From Sinohyriopsis cumingii (lineage: Eukaryota; Mollusca; Bivalvia; Unionida; Unionidae): a DNA stretch of 64,000 nt. The stretch is taken from assembly GCA_028554795.2 (NCBI GenBank), contig CM068841.1, forward strand, positions 28,451,721 through 28,515,720, read 5' to 3'. Below the pieces are notes generated by a model, which did not search any database, was not told where the DNA came from, and saw only the letters and a list, made by a program, of their open reading frames with translations. This document shows, one piece after another, positions 60,129 through 64,000 of this stretch. Position numbers and translations under genes: made by a program. Numbering within the stretch: position 1 is the first letter of the stretch; each line of letters begins with the position of its first letter.

Positions 60129-60705
60129 GTTTGCTATGCTAATGAATATGCATGATTATATGATGTGCTATGCTAATTAATAGGCATGGTTATCTGTATG
60201 ATGTGCTTTTCAAATGAATCGGCATGGTTATCTATATGATGTGTTATGCTAATGAATAGCATGGTTATCTGTATGATGTGCTATTCAAATGAATAGGCAT
60301 GGTTATCTATATGATGTGCTATGCTAGTGAACAGGAATTGTTATCTACCTGATATGTTATGCTAATGAACAGGCATGGTTATCTATATTATGTGCTATGC
60401 TGATAAATAGGCATAATTATCTATATGATTTGCTATGCGTATGAATAGGCATAATTACCTATATGATTTGCTATGCTTACGAATAGGCATGGTTATCTAT
60501 ATGATAAGTTATGCTAATGATTAGGCATGGTTATCTGTATGATAAGTTATGCTAATGAATAGGCATGGTTCTCTATATGATGTGCTATTCTAATAAAAAG
60601 GCATGGTTATCCAAATGATGTGATATGCAGATGTATAGGCATGGTTATCTATGGTATGTGCTTTGTTGATGAGCAGATACTAAATTAGTAATATAACATT
60701 CTCTC
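60129..60705. repeat. Minisatellite, 38-bp unit, right block
   Basis: About fifteen units continuing the array at 58758, more diverged toward the right. Confidence 0.9.
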
Positions 60706-60729
60706 CTGAGGTCCTATGGTTATATCTGA

Positions 60730-61640
60730 ATGATGTGATATGTTGATGAATAGGTGTGGTTATATCTATATGAGAAGATATTCTGATGAGTGGATGTGGT
60801 TATATCTTTACAAGATGATATTCAGATGAGTAGATGTGGTTATATCTATATGAGAAGATATTCTGATGAGTGGATGTGGTTATATCTATACGAGATGATA
60901 TTCTGATGAGTAGCTGTGGTTATGTCTAAAGAGATGATATTCTGATGAATAGATGTGGTTATATCTATACGAGATGATATTCTGATAAGTAGATGTGGTT
61001 ATATCTGTAGGAGATGATATTCTGATGAGTAGATGTGGTTATATCTATGTGCGATGATATTCTGATGCGTAGATGTGGTTATATCTATATTAGATTATAT
61101 TCTGATGAGTAGATGTGGTTATATCTATACGAGATGATATTCTGATGAGTAATGTGGTTATATGTGTAGGAGATGATATTCTGATGAATAGATGTGGTTA
61201 TATCTATACGAGATGATATTCTGATGAGTAATGTGGTTATATCTGTAGGAGATGATATTCTGATGAGTAGATGTGGTTATATCTATATGCAATGATATTC
61301 TGATGAGTCGATGTGGTCATATTTATAGGAGATGATATTCTGATGAGTAGATGTGGTTGTATCTATACAAGATGATATTCAGATGAGTAGATGTGGTATC
61401 TATACAAGATGATATTCAGATGAGTAGATGTGGTATCTATATGAGATGATATTCAGATGAGTAGATGTGGTATCTATACAAGATGATATTCAGATGAGTA
61501 GATGTGGTATCTATATGAGATGATATTCAGATGAGTAGATGTGGTATCTATATGAGATGATATTCAGATGAGTAGATGTTATATATATAGGAGATGATAT
61601 TTTGATGAGCAGATGTGGTTGTATCTATACGAGATGATGT
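60730..61640. repeat. Minisatellite, 37-40-bp unit
   Basis: The unit holds GATGTGGTTATATCTATACG and AGATGATATTCTGATGAG. Shorter units (37 bp, GTGGTATCTATA) are clustered at 61380-61580, a recent sub-expansion. Confidence 0.92.
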
Positions 61641-61646
61641 TTGGAT

Positions 61647-61733
61647 CTTCCTCCACCATTAATACTGGCCGCCATGTATAGCCTATCATGTGCTGAAAAA
61701 TGGCATTAAACCCTACAACAACTACAACAACAA
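61647..61733 (+). mobile_element. SINE family 1, 3' fragment
   Basis: Only the last part is present (CTTCCTCCACCATTAATACT to AAACCC and AAC-type repeats). It directly abuts the end of the 40-bp minisatellite. Confidence 0.85.
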
Positions 61734-62449
61734 ATCATTCTCTGGTTCCATTGCATGCAAGGGTATATGCTCACACAACCAGACTGACAGGTTTTCTCCA
61801 AGCTCTTTGATTCACCCTATACCAGCATCTCACCTAACAAGTTGGTTTTAACAAGTTAAATACAATTAATAAAAAGTGTAAAAGTTGACAGTTTAAAGGT
61901 GCTTACTTTACAAAAATGCAGTTTTACTCCGAGATGATGGATATGTTTTGTAACCCATAAATATCAAAAGCAATTGTTTTTGCAATGAAATCCACCAAGA
62001 TTGTCCAGTTAAGCTTTAGTTTTTAGTTAAACCCCACCTTATTTAGTTTTGTTGTTAAACCCCATCTTGTTAGTTTTAGTTAAGCTCCAGCTTTAGTGTT
62101 CTATTAAACTGCTGTATAGCAGACTAGAAATAATACTGATTAGACCTGTGATGTGGACATTTTGAAATGAAACATCCCCAGGTTAGAACATGAATTCTGT
62201 TCAGATATTGTTAAGTTTTTGATTGGGTCTAAAAAAAATAGAGGTAGACAAGGTTTGGGGGCCAAAAAAAAGTGTCTGATAGTGGCACTGTAACAGTAAG
62301 AGTACATGCATTATACCTGGTTTTACCAACTATTGAATAATTACTGAACTGTGTCAATTTCTATGTACCACACTTTCAACAGTTTGTTTACGTCCTTGAC
62401 AAACAGTGTATTGGAAATTATTCGAGCATTTTTACATGAGTGAAGCATT
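61734..62449. other. Unannotated spacer between minisatellites
   Basis: It contains short degenerate repeats of GTTAAGCTCCA/GTTAAACCCCA type around 62005-62110. No gene seen. Confidence 0.5.
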
Positions 62450-63600
62450 TCCAAATGGCATATTGAAATGTCCAAAGTGAGTGAAGTGTGTTTCCAAATG
62501 GCATATTGAAATGTCCAAAGTGAGTGAAGTGTGTTGTTTCCAGATGGCTTATTTAAATGTCCAAAGTGAGTGAAGTGTGTTGTTTCCAAATGGCACATTG
62601 AAATGTAAATGTCCAAAGTGAGCGAAGTGTGTTGTTTCCAACTGACATATTGAAATGTCCAAAGTGATTGAATTTCCAACTGGCATATTGAAATGTCCAA
62701 AGCGAGTGAAGTGTGTTGTTTCCAAATGGCATATTTAAATGTCCAAAGTGAGTGAAGTGTGTTGTTTCCAACTGGCATATTGAAATGTCCAAAGCAAGTG
62801 AAGTGTGCTGTTTCCAAATGGCATATTGAAATATCCAAAGCGAGTGAAGTGTGTTGTTTCCAAATGGCATATTGAAATGTCCAGAGTGAGTGAAGTGTGC
62901 TGTTTCCAACTGGCATATTGAAAGTCCAAAGTGAGTGAAGTGTGTTGTTTCCAAATGGCATATTGAAATGTCCAAAGTGAGTGAAGTGTGTTGTTTCCAA
63001 CTGGCATATTGAAATGTCCAAAACGAGTGAATTTCCAACTGGCATATTGAAATGTCCAAAGTGAGTGAAGTGTGTTATTTCCAAATGGCATATTGAAATG
63101 TCCAAAATGAGTGAAGTGTGTTGTTTCCAAATGGCATATTGAAATGTCCAAAGCAAGTGAAGTGTGTTGTTTCCAAATGGCATATTGAAATGTCCAAAGT
63201 GAGTGAAGTGTGCTGTTTCCAAAAAAAATATTGAAATGTCCAAAGTGAGTGAAGTATGTTGTTTCCAGCTGGCATATTGAAATGTCCAAAGTGAGTGAAG
63301 TGTGTTGTTTCCAACTGGCATATTGAAATGTCCAAAGTGAGTGAAGTGTGTTGTTTCCAAATGGCATACTGAAATGTCCAAAGCAAGTGAAGTGTTTTTT
63401 TTTCCAACTCACGTATTGAAATGTCCAAATAAAGTGAATAAAGTGTGCCATTTTCAAATAGCATATTGAAATGTCCAAAGTGAATGAGGTGTTTTGTTCC
63501 AACTTGCATACTGAAATGTCCAAAATAAGTGAATAAAGTGGCCCATTTTCATATGGCATATTGAAATATCCAAAGTGAGTGAAGTGTGTTGTTTTCAAAT
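62450..63600. repeat. Minisatellite, 46-bp unit, about 25 copies
   Basis: The unit contains TTTCCAAATGGCATATTGAA and ATGTCCAAAGTGAGTGAAG. The minus strand is open in all three frames for up to 346 codons because the unit has no stop and its length is one more than a multiple of three. These readings are not treated as genes. Confidence 0.93.
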
Positions 63601-64000
63601 AAATACAATAAGCCCATATTTTCTTTCAAAACTATTTTACTGTTTCACATGTTGACAAAATAAATAAGATAATCACTGATTAAATTTAACAAATTTTTTT
63701 TCACAATTATTTACAATTCACTTAAGTGCTAGAAAATCTTTGATTTCATTGCAAAATGGAGTGTTTCCTCAGAATTAAAAAATGTTACCGTAAGTATGAT
63801 GGCATTGCACTGATCTGCCTTTATAGGTTTATAGTGACTTCCCTCTATGCAAATGGCTATTTTATAATTCTGAAGATATATTTTCAGTGTTCTAATTATG
63901 ATACTGTAAATCAACTTTATGCCAAAAAAATTGAAATCAGAATAATTTATAAATAGGCAAGGCAAATCAAAACTTGAAAAACAGCAGTCATAAAATTCTG

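Noticed and set aside
62341-63598. Long minus-strand reading frames (up to 346 codons)
   Set aside because: They lie wholly inside a 46-bp minisatellite and exist in all three frames, so repeat composition explains them. No start context or domain.

Overview
This is an AT-rich animal (metazoan) genomic window, not prokaryotic. It has spliced exons with GT/AG borders, kilobase introns, several tRNA-derived SINE copies, LINE, DIRS and Penelope-type retroelement remnants, MITE-like elements and large minisatellites. The repeat types and the gene suggest a lophotrochozoan invertebrate, most likely a mollusc. That assignment is an inference from repeat style only.

The one gene that can be reconstructed with confidence runs on the + strand from before 18424 to 56371. 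Eleven exons (18424-18686, 23479-23668, 25885-26086, 26582-26746, 33688-34100, 34649-34804, 40920-41014, 45815-46032, 51476-51559, 52503-52631, 56229-56371) have matching splice phases and join into 685 codons plus a stop. The product has a CW-type zinc finger, then a PWWP domain, a long basic linker, an ARID DNA-binding domain split over three exons, and an acidic C-terminus. CW plus PWWP is the layout of the ZCWPW1/ZCWPW2 histone-methylation readers. The ARID domain downstream is not part of vertebrate ZCWPW1 as I know it and is the main discovery candidate. The 5' end of the gene was not resolved; there are weak candidate exons at 17569-17873 and a CpG-retaining, promoter-like stretch near 7100-7760.

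An unidentified + strand gene ends near the left side: a weak penultimate exon at 3123-3167 and a terminal exon at 3634-3727, whose 3' UTR carries a SINE and a polyadenylation signal at 4425.

Everything else is intergenic or intronic and mostly repeats. 1-2400 holds SINE and LINE pieces. 9075-9660 is one SINE inserted into another of the same family. 11256-12515 is a 41-bp minisatellite. 13990-16040, 19315-20505 and 35640-38980 are decayed DIRS-like elements. 17023-17460, 21045-22790 and 58895-60128 are copies of a CR1/L2-like LINE. 24125-25795 is a large fold-back repeat. 41740-44960 is an apurinic-endonuclease LINE. 52740-54065 is a TIR element with TA target site. 54600-55900 has a Penelope GIY-YIG remnant. 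58758-61640 and 62450-63600 are minisatellites. A further ~900-bp repeat family ending in TGTTATGA recurs at least seven times.

All work was by eye; no alignment, homology search or transcript data were available.
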